NCBI GenBank assembly: GCA_017964005.1
Contig: JAGCSR010000010.1
Span: forward strand, 1-40,929
Direction: 5' to 3'
Origin: Clostridiales bacterium
Lineage (GTDB): Bacteria; Bacillota; Clostridia; Saccharofermentanales; Saccharofermentanaceae
DNA: 40,929 bases
The notes under the pieces were generated by a model, which ran no database searches, had not been told where the DNA came from, and saw only the letters and a program-made list of their open reading frames with translations. Made by a program: the position numbers and the translations under genes. Position 1 is the stretch's first letter, and each line of letters begins with the position of its first letter. This document shows, in pieces, positions 16,778-25,204 of this stretch.

Positions 16778-19258
16778 ATGGAAGAATACGAGAGGTTACA
16801 TAACGATATTATCCGTAAAGCCGGCGGGGAATTTACCGTGCTCCTTCGTAAGGACGGCAGATTCCCTTTGGGATCTTCCGGGAAGATCGCCCTCTATGGC
16901 AGCGGTATAAGACATACCATTAAGGGCGGCACGGGTTCCGGCGAAGTGAATTCCAGATTCTTCGTCAATATAGAAGAGGGTATCAGGAATGCCGGATTTG
17001 AGATAACGACTGAAGGGTGGCTGGACCGTTACGATGAGATAAGAGATCTTGCATGGAAAGCATTCGTAAAGGAAGTCAAGCGTGATGCCCACCGTAAGTT
17101 AAAGCCTGCGGCCGTGGAATCCTTCGGAAGATCGATGAGGGAACCCGAATACGATATCCCGGCAGACGGGGAAGGCGATACCGCGGTATATGCAGTCTCC
17201 AGGATCTCAGGAGAAGGGGCGGACCGCAATCCCGTCAAAGGAGATATACTCCTTACCGACAGTGAGATAAGGGATATACTTGCCTGCAATGACAGATATG
17301 ATAACTTCATGTTGGTTATCAATGCCGGGGGTGTAGTGGATCTGTCGCCTGTCCGGGATGTCAAGAACATCCTGATCTTATCTCAACTAGGTGTTGTGAC
17401 AGGTGATATCCTGGCGGACATCCTGCTCGGCAGGAGCGTGCCTTCCGGAAAACTCACTACCACATGGACTTCATGGGAACATTATCCGGAGATGATCGAC
17501 TTCGGAAGCATCAATAATACAAGATACAAGGAAGGTATCTTTGTCGGATACAGGTATTTCGACAGTATGGGAGAGGATGTGCTGTTTCCCTTCGGGTTCG
17601 GGCTTTCCTATACGGATTTTGATATGACCCATGAAGATATCGTTCTTGAGGGAGATCTGGTTACGGTTACGGCTTCCGTTAAGAATGAGGGAGAGTACCC
17701 CGGTAAAGAAGTCGTGCAGATCTATGTATCCAAGCCTCAGGTAAGGCTCTGCCAGCCGAGACACGAACTGGCTGCATTTGTCAAGACAGAACTCATTGCT
17801 CCGGGGGAGGTATCTGACTGCAGGATATCATTCGCCATGAGGGATATCGCATCCTACGATGAAGAGAGGGAAGTCCATATCCTGGAGAAAGGTGACTATA
17901 TCGTCTATATCGGCAATTCTTCACAGGATCTTTCAGTCTGCGGTGTCATAAGGCTCGAAGAAGATGTGATCACGGCCAAAGCTCCCAAGGTCGGAGGAAC
18001 CTGTGATTTTGACGATTTTATCCCCGAGGTTTACGGTGAGCGCGATCAGGGTGATGCCAAGGTAATGGTGATGGATCCCGATGTTATCAGTATCTTCGAT
18101 CCTGAAGCAGTCGATGAGATGATGTATGACGGTATTACCGGCGGGGATGAGATAGGGAAGAAGGCAGTTGCCATTGCCAAGGCAATGACTGATGATGAGC
18201 TGATCCACATGAATATCGGCGCGTTCGATCCGAAGGCGGGTATCGCCAGCATCGTGGGGAACTCAGGATTTACCGTTCCGGGTGCCGCAGGTGAAACATA
18301 CAGGGGTCCTGACGGGAAGATCCCGTCCCTGGTCATGGCAGACGGTCCTGCAGGCCTTCGCTTAAACCGGGAATATGCGGAAGATAAGGATGGCAAACCA
18401 CATTCCATCGGATATTCGCTTCCCGAATCTTTCATGTATTTCATCCCGAAGATCGTACATTGGGTATTGTCCTTCAAGACATATAAGCCGAAGCCTGAAG
18501 ACAAGATAAAGAACCAGTACTGTACCGCAATCCCCATAGGGACTGCGATCGCTCAGAGCTTCAATACGGATCTTGCAGAGAAGTTAGGAGATATTGTCGG
18601 GGATGAGATGGAACGGTTCGGTATCCGCCTGTGGCTTGCACCTGCCCTTAATATCCACCGCAGTATAAGGTGCGGCAGGAACTTCGAGTATTTCTCGGAA
18701 GACCCTGTCATATCCGGCAAGTTTGCGGCTGCCATTACCGTTGGTGTTCAGAAACACCCGGGGTGCGGCACGGTCATCAAGCATTATGTTGCCAATAACC
18801 AGGAGACTGAGAGGATCGTCAATAACTCCATGATGAGCGAGCGTACCTTAAGGGAGATCTATCTTAAGGGATTTGCCATCGCGATAAAGGATTCATCCCC
18901 TGTTGCGGTCATGACGTCCTATAACCTTCTGAACGGAATACATACGGGAGAGCATAAAGTTCTGATAGACAGAGTACTTCGCCAGGAGTTCCTGTTTGAC
19001 GGAATTGTCATGACAGACTGGGTAATAGACGGCAACACGGGCGGAAAAGGTGCTATCCATCCGTTGAGCAACGCACCCGATGCCATCATGAGCGGCAGCA
19101 ACCTCTTCATGCCCGGTTCCATGAGGAATATCAAGACAGTGAGGCTGGCGCTTGCAACAGGAAAGGTAACGAGAAAGCAGCTTGAGATCAATGCTGCGGA
19201 TACCATATCGCTTGCCCTGAAGTTTGAAGAGGACATAAGGTCTGCTTCGGGTTCTTGA
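16778..19258 (+). CDS. Circularly permuted GH3 beta-glycosidase
   Basis: 826 residues with the domains of GH3 in swapped order. The C-terminal alpha/beta domain comes first (from about residue 25; SSGKIALYGSGIRHTIKGGT), an Fn3-like domain follows (about 300-400; GKEVVQIYVSKPQVRLCQPR), and the TIM-barrel domain is last (about 470-815). The barrel has MADGPAGLRLN, GRNFEYFSEDP, the substrate-binding pair KH (668-669) in KHYVANNQE, and the nucleophile Asp747 in VMTDW. The same order is known in Ruminococcus albus and Butyrivibrio glucosidases. No signal peptide is visible, so it should work in the cytoplasm on imported oligosaccharides. The ATG at 16778 follows AAGGGAAGG; the longer frame upstream overlaps tcdA and is not needed. 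Confidence 0.9.
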   Translation: MEEYERLHNDIIRKAGGEFTVLLRKDGRFPLGSSGKIALYGSGIRHTIKGGTGSGEVNSRFFVNIEEGIRNAGFEITTEGWLDRYDEIRDLAWKAFVKEVKRDAHRKLKPAAVESFGRSMREPEYDIPADGEGDTAVYAVSRISGEGADRNPVKGDILLTDSEIRDILACNDRYDNFMLVINAGGVVDLSPVRDVKNILILSQLGVVTGDILADILLGRSVPSGKLTTTWTSWEHYPEMIDFGSINNTRYKEGIFVGYRYFDSMGEDVLFPFGFGLSYTDFDMTHEDIVLEGDLVTVTASVKNEGEYPGKEVVQIYVSKPQVRLCQPRHELAAFVKTELIAPGEVSDCRISFAMRDIASYDEEREVHILEKGDYIVYIGNSSQDLSVCGVIRLEEDVITAKAPKVGGTCDFDDFIPEVYGERDQGDAKVMVMDPDVISIFDPEAVDEMMYDGITGGDEIGKKAVAIAKAMTDDELIHMNIGAFDPKAGIASIVGNSGFTVPGAAGETYRGPDGKIPSLVMADGPAGLRLNREYAEDKDGKPHSIGYSLPESFMYFIPKIVHWVLSFKTYKPKPEDKIKNQYCTAIPIGTAIAQSFNTDLAEKLGDIVGDEMERFGIRLWLAPALNIHRSIRCGRNFEYFSEDPVISGKFAAAITVGVQKHPGCGTVIKHYVANNQETERIVNNSMMSERTLREIYLKGFAIAIKDSSPVAVMTSYNLLNGIHTGEHKVLIDRVLRQEFLFDGIVMTDWVIDGNTGGKGAIHPLSNAPDAIMSGSNLFMPGSMRNIKTVRLALATGKVTRKQLEINAADTISLALKFEEDIRSASGS

Positions 19259-19314
19259 ATCGGTAAACAGGTTTACTCTGACAAAACTTTTTCGCTCGAA
19301 AAGTAAAATATCAC

Positions 19315-19342
19315 TTGACTTATAATATAGTGTTAGTATAAT
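19315..19342 (+). promoter_or_regulatory. Sigma-A promoter of the polyamine operon
   Basis: TTGACT (19315-19320), 16-base spacer, TATAAT (19337-19342). It lies in the only intergenic gap before the regulator gene. Confidence 0.8.
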
Positions 19343-19357
19343 TTTTTTGCCGGATTG

Positions 19358-19369
19358 CAAAACATTTTG
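19358..19369 (+). promoter_or_regulatory. Candidate operator for the XRE-cupin regulator
   Basis: CAAAA-CA-TTTTG is a 12-base inverted repeat that would sit just downstream of the start point. A second, bulged palindrome (ACTTTTTCG-CT-CGAAAAGT) lies upstream of the -35 near 19287-19305. Either could bind the regulator encoded next; this is inference. Confidence 0.35.
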
Positions 19370-19427
19370 TTTAGTATTGTTGTTTTCGATCCCGGAAAGA
19401 CTAAAACGGGGACGGCGGAGAAGATCC

Positions 19428-19979
19428 ATGACTAATCTTGACGTATATATAGGCGACCGCATCAAGCAGCTTCGCAACAGGAACGGACTGACACAGCAGG
19501 AACTGGCGGACAGGACCGAGCTTACCAAGGGTTTCATATCACAGGTTGAGAGAGGACAGTCATCAGCATCTGTTGAGACACTGTCGGATATCGTCACGTG
19601 TCTGGGCACAAACCTGTCGGATTTCTTCAAGGAAGAACTTGCAGGCCAGATGGTCTTCGGCGAGGATGATTATTTCGAGAAGACAACAGATGACGGCAAT
19701 ACCGTAACCTGGCTGGTTCCGTCTGCCCAGGGCATGAGCCTTGAACCCATAATCGTTGGACTGAAGCCCGGGACGCAGACAATGCCTGATAAGGCTCATG
19801 AGGGTGAGGAATTCGGTTATGTTCTGTCCGGAACGGTCATACTTCACCACGGGGACAGTGTAGAGAAAGTCGGGAAGGGTGAGTCCTTCATCTATAAATC
19901 GGATAAGATCCACTATCTGTCTGCCGCAGGCAACCGCGAGGCGAAGGTCTTGTGGATAAGCTGCCCTCCGAGTTTCTGA
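19428..19979 (+). CDS. XRE-cupin transcriptional regulator (PuuR-like)
   Basis: 183 residues. Residues about 7-62 are an XRE helix-turn-helix (RIKQLRNRNGLTQQELADRT, KGFISQVERGQSSAS); residues about 105-180 are a cupin (LKPGTQTMPDKAHEGEEFGY ... GESFIYKSDKIHYL). This two-domain layout is that of PuuR-type regulators, often next to polyamine genes. GGAG lies 7 bases before the ATG at 19428. potA starts 16 bases after the stop, so it is the first gene of the operon and is probably its own repressor, responding to a small ligand such as a polyamine. Confidence 0.88.
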   Translation: MTNLDVYIGDRIKQLRNRNGLTQQELADRTELTKGFISQVERGQSSASVETLSDIVTCLGTNLSDFFKEELAGQMVFGEDDYFEKTTDDGNTVTWLVPSAQGMSLEPIIVGLKPGTQTMPDKAHEGEEFGYVLSGTVILHHGDSVEKVGKGESFIYKSDKIHYLSAAGNREAKVLWISCPPSF

Positions 19980-19995
19980 TAAGAAGGATAAAGAT

Positions 19996-21066
19996 ATGCC
20001 TGATACGATACTTGAACTTAAATCCATAAAGAAGAGTTTTGACGGCAAGACTGTCTTGGAGGACATGTCAGTCGAGATATACCGCAACGAGTTCATCACT
20101 ATCCTGGGACCTTCCGGGTGCGGCAAGTCCACGATGCTCAGGATCATCGGCGGTTTCGAGAAGCCGGATTCCGGAAGGGTACTGTTCAACGGCGAGGACA
20201 TTACCGATGTACCCCCGAACAAGAGGAGCCTGCACACGGTATTCCAGCAGTATTCTCTGTTCCCTCATTATTCAGTTGCGGATAATATCGCTTTCGGACT
20301 GAAGCTGAAGAAGAAGTCCAAAGAAGAGATAGCCGAGAAGGTAAGATATGCATTAAAACTCGTTAACATGGAAGGCTACGAGAACCGACGCCCGGATTCT
20401 CTGTCAGGCGGACAGCAGCAGAGAGTCGCCATAGCAAGAGCTATCGTTAACGAGCCTGAAGTCCTTCTGCTCGACGAGCCCCTGGGCGCACTGGACCTTA
20501 AGCTCCGTATGGAGATGCAGCACGAACTCATGCGTATCAAGAGGGAAGTTGGGATCACATTCATATATGTAACCCACGATCAGAGCGAGGCTCTTACCAT
20601 GTCCGACCGCATCATCGTTATGAACAAGGGTATCATCCAGCAGATGGGAGATCCCAAGAGTATCTACGATGAACCCCAGAATGCTTTCGTTGCGGACTTC
20701 ATAGGAGAGTCGAATATCATTACCGGCATCATGCCTTCAGACTGCTTAGTCAAGATCCAGAACAGTGATGTTGTCTGCGTAGACACGGGCTTTGCTCCCA
20801 ATGAGGAAGTCGATGTCGTCATCCGTCCTGAGGACCTGGTCATCACCACACCCGGGAAAGGCTTTGTGGCAGGTGTCGTTACCGAGGTCGTTTACGAAGG
20901 TGCATATTACGATATCCGCGTTAATGTGGACGGATATGAATGGAAGATACAGAACGTCAATCCCGTCATGTGCGGGGACAAGGTGGGGCTGGCAGTAGCT
21001 CCCGACAATATACAGATCATGCATAAACCGGTATCGGCAGATGCCGAGAAGATAGATCAGAAGTAA
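19996..21066 (+). CDS. potA: Spermidine/putrescine ABC transporter ATP-binding protein
   Basis: 356 residues. Walker A GPSGCGKST, Q-loop VFQQYSLFPH, signature LSGGQQQRVAIARA, Walker B VLLLDEPLGALD and switch HD in YVTHDQSEA are intact; the remainder is a TOBE-like C-terminal domain. It powers import of polyamines through PotB and PotC. AAGGATAAAGAT precedes the ATG. Gene order regulator-potA-potB-potC-potD supports the assignment over a generic sugar or iron importer. Confidence 0.93.
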   Translation: MPDTILELKSIKKSFDGKTVLEDMSVEIYRNEFITILGPSGCGKSTMLRIIGGFEKPDSGRVLFNGEDITDVPPNKRSLHTVFQQYSLFPHYSVADNIAFGLKLKKKSKEEIAEKVRYALKLVNMEGYENRRPDSLSGGQQQRVAIARAIVNEPEVLLLDEPLGALDLKLRMEMQHELMRIKREVGITFIYVTHDQSEALTMSDRIIVMNKGIIQQMGDPKSIYDEPQNAFVADFIGESNIITGIMPSDCLVKIQNSDVVCVDTGFAPNEEVDVVIRPEDLVITTPGKGFVAGVVTEVVYEGAYYDIRVNVDGYEWKIQNVNPVMCGDKVGLAVAPDNIQIMHKPVSADAEKIDQK

Positions 21067-21072
21067 GAGGTT

Positions 21073-21942
21073 ATGAGGAACAGGATATCAGGCAGAAAAG
21101 CGCTGGCCGCGCCATATCTTCTCTGGACCATCGGGTTCACGGTGATACCGCTCATCGTGATAATCCGTTATGCATTCACGGATGCCGCAGGTAATTTTAC
21201 CCTTGCCAACATCCTTGCCATAGGAGATCCCATCAACCTCAAATCCTTTATCTTCTCTCTGGAGATAGCAGCAGGGTGCACCATAATCTGCATCCTCCTG
21301 GCATATCCTCTGGTAATGGCACTCAGAAGGATCGGGATGAGCCGGGGAAGCTTTACCCTGTTCTTCCTGATATTACCGATGTGGATGAACTTTATCTTAA
21401 GGATCCTTGCATGGCAGATGATCCTGTCTTCCAACGGCATCCTCAACAATATGCTGATGGCAATAGGCTTAGCGCCTGCCAATATCGCCAATACTCCCGC
21501 CGCCATCATGATCGGTGTCGTCTATGATTATTTCCCCTATATGATGCTTCCGATCTTTACGGCCGTGTCCGAGATAGACGAGGGCATAATAGAGTCCGCC
21601 AAAGATCTTGGCGCCAGCGGTTTTACTACATTTAGGAAGGTAATACTTCCCCTGTCAGTCCCGGGGTTAAAGAGCGGTATCACAATGGTGTTCGTTCCTT
21701 CCATGACATCTTTCGTTATCGCTGACCTTCTGGGCGGAGGCAAGCTTCAGCTCATCGGTAACATCATCGAGCAGGAATTTACCCGCAACAGCCAGTGGGG
21801 ACTGGGTTCGGGTCTGTCCGTATTCCTCATGGCATTTGTTCTGCTGTCCATGGCTCTGACATCGGGTAACGGAAATATCCGTAAACGTGTGCGTTCACAG
21901 GCATCTGAAGATGAGATAAAGGTTACGGAGGATCAGTCATGA
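21073..21942 (+). CDS. potB: Spermidine/putrescine ABC transporter permease
   Basis: 289 residues with about six membrane segments. The cytoplasmic EAA loop reads IIESAKDLGASGFTTFRKVI, as in binding-protein-dependent permeases that dock on the ATPase. The gene starts 7 bases after potA; AGAGG ends only two bases before the ATG, so initiation probably relies on coupling to potA. The last four bases overlap the potC start (ATGA). Confidence 0.9.
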   Translation: MRNRISGRKALAAPYLLWTIGFTVIPLIVIIRYAFTDAAGNFTLANILAIGDPINLKSFIFSLEIAAGCTIICILLAYPLVMALRRIGMSRGSFTLFFLILPMWMNFILRILAWQMILSSNGILNNMLMAIGLAPANIANTPAAIMIGVVYDYFPYMMLPIFTAVSEIDEGIIESAKDLGASGFTTFRKVILPLSVPGLKSGITMVFVPSMTSFVIADLLGGGKLQLIGNIIEQEFTRNSQWGLGSGLSVFLMAFVLLSMALTSGNGNIRKRVRSQASEDEIKVTEDQS

Positions 21943-22730
21943 AAGATAAGATCCTCAACTTTATCTGCAGATTCTACTTCATTATCATAATGATCTTTCT
22001 TTACGCTCCCATCGCGGTGCTGATAGTGCTGTCATTCAATAACTCCAGGAGCCGTGTGGTCTGGGGCGGGTTCACGCTTGACTGGTATGCCAGGATGTTC
22101 TCCAACCGTCAGATCATGGATGCTCTGTTCAATACCGTGCTGCTGGCGATCCTGTCTTCGCTCATCGCTCTTATCATAGGCGTTGCGGCGGCCATGGGCA
22201 TATCTGTCATGAGAAGGAGGGGCTATGTGATCATGATGGGACTTACCGATATCCCGCTCCTCAATGCGGATATCGTTACCGGCATCGCGCTGATGCTGTG
22301 GTTCATGAGGTTCATGTCTTTATCTTTCCCGTCCGTCCTTATCGCGCACATTACCTTCAATATCCCGTACGTGATACTGGCAGTGCTTCCGAAGATCGAG
22401 CAGATGAACTACAGTATCTACGAGGCGTCGAGGGATCTGGGTGCAGGCCCTGTGTACGGGTTCTTCACGACTATCCTTCCGCAGCTTACGGGCGGCATAG
22501 TATCCGGATTCTTCATGGCGGTCACAATGTCTATGGACGACTTCGTCATTACTTACTTCACGAAGGGTCCGGGGTTCAACACTTTGTCCACAATGATCTA
22601 CGGCGAGATCCGCAAAGGTATCAAGCCGGAGATGTATGCCCTGTCCACAGTCATCTTCCTGACCGTGCTGGCAGTGCTCTTGCTATTTAACTTTGCATCA
22701 AAAAAGAAAAGAGAGGTTACACTCATATGA
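21939..22730 (+). CDS. potC: Spermidine/putrescine ABC transporter permease
   Basis: 263 residues, about six membrane segments, EAA loop IYEASRDLGAGPVYGFFTTI. DDFVITYFTKGPGFNTLS near the end is typical of PotC. It overlaps potB and potD by four bases at each end, so translation of the three is coupled. Confidence 0.92.
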   Translation: MKDKILNFICRFYFIIIMIFLYAPIAVLIVLSFNNSRSRVVWGGFTLDWYARMFSNRQIMDALFNTVLLAILSSLIALIIGVAAAMGISVMRRRGYVIMMGLTDIPLLNADIVTGIALMLWFMRFMSLSFPSVLIAHITFNIPYVILAVLPKIEQMNYSIYEASRDLGAGPVYGFFTTILPQLTGGIVSGFFMAVTMSMDDFVITYFTKGPGFNTLSTMIYGEIRKGIKPEMYALSTVIFLTVLAVLLLFNFASKKKREVTLI

Positions 22731-23791
22731 AGAAGATGATCAAGGCAACAGCAGTATTGATGGCGGCATCCGTCCTTTTGTCGGGATGCGCGGCATCCGG
22801 CGCGGGAGCGGGAGACAAGAAGACACTTACCGTATTCAACTACAGTGAGTATCTGGATCCCGAAGCTATCGAGATGTTTACAAAAGAGACGGGCATTGAG
22901 ATCTTGTACGAGGAAGCGCTGACACCTGAAGACCTTTATACCAAGTATAAGTCGGGAGCCGTCGATTACGATCTTATCTGCACATCCGACTACATGCTCG
23001 GAAGGCTCATCAACGAGGGCGAGCTTGCCAAGATCGACTATTCCACATTCGAGAACAAAGGCAATATCGGTGACAAGTACTGGGAATTCACCAAGTCTTT
23101 CGACCCTGACTGCACATACACCATGCCTTACTTCTGGGGAACGGTAGGAATCCTTTATAACACGACCAAGGTACATGGCCCCATCGATTCCTGGGATGTC
23201 CTGTTCAACCATGAGTATAAAGGCGACATCATCATGCAGAATTCCATCCGCGACACTTATATGGTGGCGCTGAAGTATCTTGGTTATTCTCTCAATACCA
23301 CAAACGAGGATGAGATCGCCGCAGCACAGAAGCTCCTGATCGACCAGCGTGACGATGTCCAGGCTTATCTTGTTGATGAGGCCCGTGACGAAGTCGTTGC
23401 TGGCAATGCCGCAATGGCTGTCGTATATTCCGGCGAGGCTTACCTCGGTCACGACATGAATCCCGATCTTGAGTATGTTATCCCTAAGGAAGGAACTAAT
23501 GTCTGGGTTGATTCTTTCGCTATCACAAAGAAGTGCGACAATATGGAAGGTGCCCAGAAGTTCCTGGATTTCCTCTGCCGTGAGGATATTGCCGAGATGA
23601 ACTTCCGTTATATCTACTATTCGACACCTAATGAGGCCGTTATCGCAAACCTCGATGACGAAGAGAGGAATAATCCCGCGCTGGTTCCGCCTGAGAACGC
23701 AACCGACAATTGTGAGGTCAACACCCAGTCCGACGAGGCTACCGCTGCCAAGTATAACGAGCTTTGGAAGGAGCTTAAGTCGGGGATCTGA
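22727..23791 (+). CDS. potD: Spermidine/putrescine-binding lipoprotein
   Basis: 354 residues. A lipoprotein signal ends in LLSGC (Cys21). The mature start LTVFNYSEYLDPEAIEMFTK, then DLICTSDYMLGRL, MPYFWGTVGILYN, and NSIRDTYMVAL are typical of PotD, the extracellular polyamine receptor. It is the last gene of the operon and is followed by a hairpin. Confidence 0.92.
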   Translation: MKKMIKATAVLMAASVLLSGCAASGAGAGDKKTLTVFNYSEYLDPEAIEMFTKETGIEILYEEALTPEDLYTKYKSGAVDYDLICTSDYMLGRLINEGELAKIDYSTFENKGNIGDKYWEFTKSFDPDCTYTMPYFWGTVGILYNTTKVHGPIDSWDVLFNHEYKGDIIMQNSIRDTYMVALKYLGYSLNTTNEDEIAAAQKLLIDQRDDVQAYLVDEARDEVVAGNAAMAVVYSGEAYLGHDMNPDLEYVIPKEGTNVWVDSFAITKKCDNMEGAQKFLDFLCREDIAEMNFRYIYYSTPNEAVIANLDDEERNNPALVPPENATDNCEVNTQSDEATAAKYNELWKELKSGI

Positions 23792-23817
23792 TATCCGCAT
23801 TGAATCTGATACTTTAT

Positions 23818-23859
23818 GAGGCTGTTCCGGCGCAAGCTGAGACAGCCTCTTGCATTTTC
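23818..23859 (+). terminator. Terminator after potD
   Basis: GAGGCTGT and ACAGCCTC pair over a 16-base loop and are followed by TTGCATTTT. The T-tract is interrupted, so efficiency is uncertain. Confidence 0.55.
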
Positions 23860-23918
23860 CGGTCAGCGAACGGATGGGCAATTCTGTGGCAGCCGTCCTT
23901 AGCCTCATTCTTATGTGT

Positions 23919-23924
23919 TACAAT
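23919..23924 (+). promoter_or_regulatory. Extended -10 promoter for the S66 peptidase gene
   Basis: TGTTACAAT (TGN plus TACAAT) lies about 30 bases before the ATG at 23955, following the potD hairpin. Confidence 0.5.
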
Positions 23925-23954
23925 TGAACCCGATTGAAAGATCTGGAGGTTTAT

Positions 23955-25169
23955 ATGAGATACACTATCGGAAAGAAGCTGAACGTAGCGCTCCTGGCGC
24001 TGTCTGTCGGTATTATGCCGCTTACCGCATGCAATCGGAGTCAAGATCCCGACAATACATCGGATACTGAAGATATAAAGATAACCGAGACAACAGAGAC
24101 ACAGGATACCACGCCGACTGACAATACGGCTCCGGGTCCCATAATCAATCCCACCGACACTTCGAAAAGCTATTTTGACGAGGGCCTGAATGCTTCCCTC
24201 GAGATCAACGGATATAAGTCTTACGGCGGTCAGACTGCCGATATGTTCCTGTCTCCCGGAGATAAGGTGGCAGTGCTGTCACCCTCATCGCTTCCGAGTC
24301 AGGAACAGTATGACGCCACCATAGAAGGACTTACCGCGTGGGGCTATGTCCCGGTTCCGGGAAAGCATGTGCTCCAGGCGGACAGGACCCTGGAAGACTG
24401 CAGGGAAGACCTCATCACTGCTCTGAACGATCCCGAGATAACGGCGATATTCTGTGTCCGGGGCGGGTACGGATCTTCGGAGGTAATGGATCTCATGACC
24501 GAAGATCTTATCAGCACCATCAGGAATTCGAACAAGCTCATCATCGGATTCTCCGATATCACCGTTTACCATGCCGCATGGTCCGTTGCGCAGGTACCCT
24601 CGATCCACGCAACCATGAGCGGATCCTTCATGACATTGTCCGATGAATGTGTCGAGGCAGAGAAGAACATGCTTTCCGGTAATATCCCTTCTTACAGATG
24701 CACTACCGATGAGTACTGTATCCCGGGGGAGGCAACCGGAGTCCTGATCGGAGGAAACCTGTCGACACTTACGGCAGTTATCAACACCGCTTACGACTGC
24801 ACCAAGACCGGAACACCCTATATCCTTTTCGTTGAGGAGATAGGCGAGGACATCCAGCATATACACAGGTTCTTGGAAGTATTGGACCATGCCGGAGTCC
24901 TTGCGAATGCCCAGGGGATCGTTTTCGGTGAGTGGACCGAGATCCCGTCTGACTTCGGAGGTTACGGCGGCGATTCGAGAGGCGGAGAATTCAAGTCCGT
25001 TGAAGATATGATCAGCCGTGAGTTCCTTATGGGGTATAATAAACCCGTGGCTTTCGGATTCCCTGCAGGGCACAGTGAAGAGATCAATTACCCGCTCCTG
25101 ATGGGCGTTGAGGCCAAAGTCGTTGTATCTGACGGCAGTTTCACTATCGATTGGACGGGTGCGAGGTAA
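23955..25169 (+). CDS. Surface lipoprotein, S66 LD-carboxypeptidase/MccF-like peptidase
   Basis: 404 residues. A signal peptide ends in LTAC, a good lipobox, then a Thr/Asp-rich spacer of about 60 residues. The S66 catalytic domain follows: VAVLSPSSLP, FCVRGGYGSSEVMD (Arg169 region), GFSDIT with the likely nucleophile Ser200, LFVEEIGED with the Glu, and FPAGHSEE with the His. Family members remove D-Ala from L,D bonds of muropeptides or cleave microcin C-like peptides. GGAGG is 5 bases before the ATG; the upstream TTG at 23934 is not needed. Most LdcA proteins are cytoplasmic, so export is unusual. The LRR gene starts 35 bases later. Confidence 0.86.
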   Translation: MRYTIGKKLNVALLALSVGIMPLTACNRSQDPDNTSDTEDIKITETTETQDTTPTDNTAPGPIINPTDTSKSYFDEGLNASLEINGYKSYGGQTADMFLSPGDKVAVLSPSSLPSQEQYDATIEGLTAWGYVPVPGKHVLQADRTLEDCREDLITALNDPEITAIFCVRGGYGSSEVMDLMTEDLISTIRNSNKLIIGFSDITVYHAAWSVAQVPSIHATMSGSFMTLSDECVEAEKNMLSGNIPSYRCTTDEYCIPGEATGVLIGGNLSTLTAVINTAYDCTKTGTPYILFVEEIGEDIQHIHRFLEVLDHAGVLANAQGIVFGEWTEIPSDFGGYGGDSRGGEFKSVEDMISREFLMGYNKPVAFGFPAGHSEEINYPLLMGVEAKVVVSDGSFTIDWTGAR

Positions 25170-25204
25170 CACAAGAGGAACATTTACTTATTCAGGGGGG
25201 ACTT

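Noticed and set aside
22598..23908. Long minus-strand open frame (436 codons) opposite potC-potD
   Set aside because: It is antisense to clear potC and potD coding sequence, has no recognisable domain and no ribosome site; it is a codon-usage shadow.
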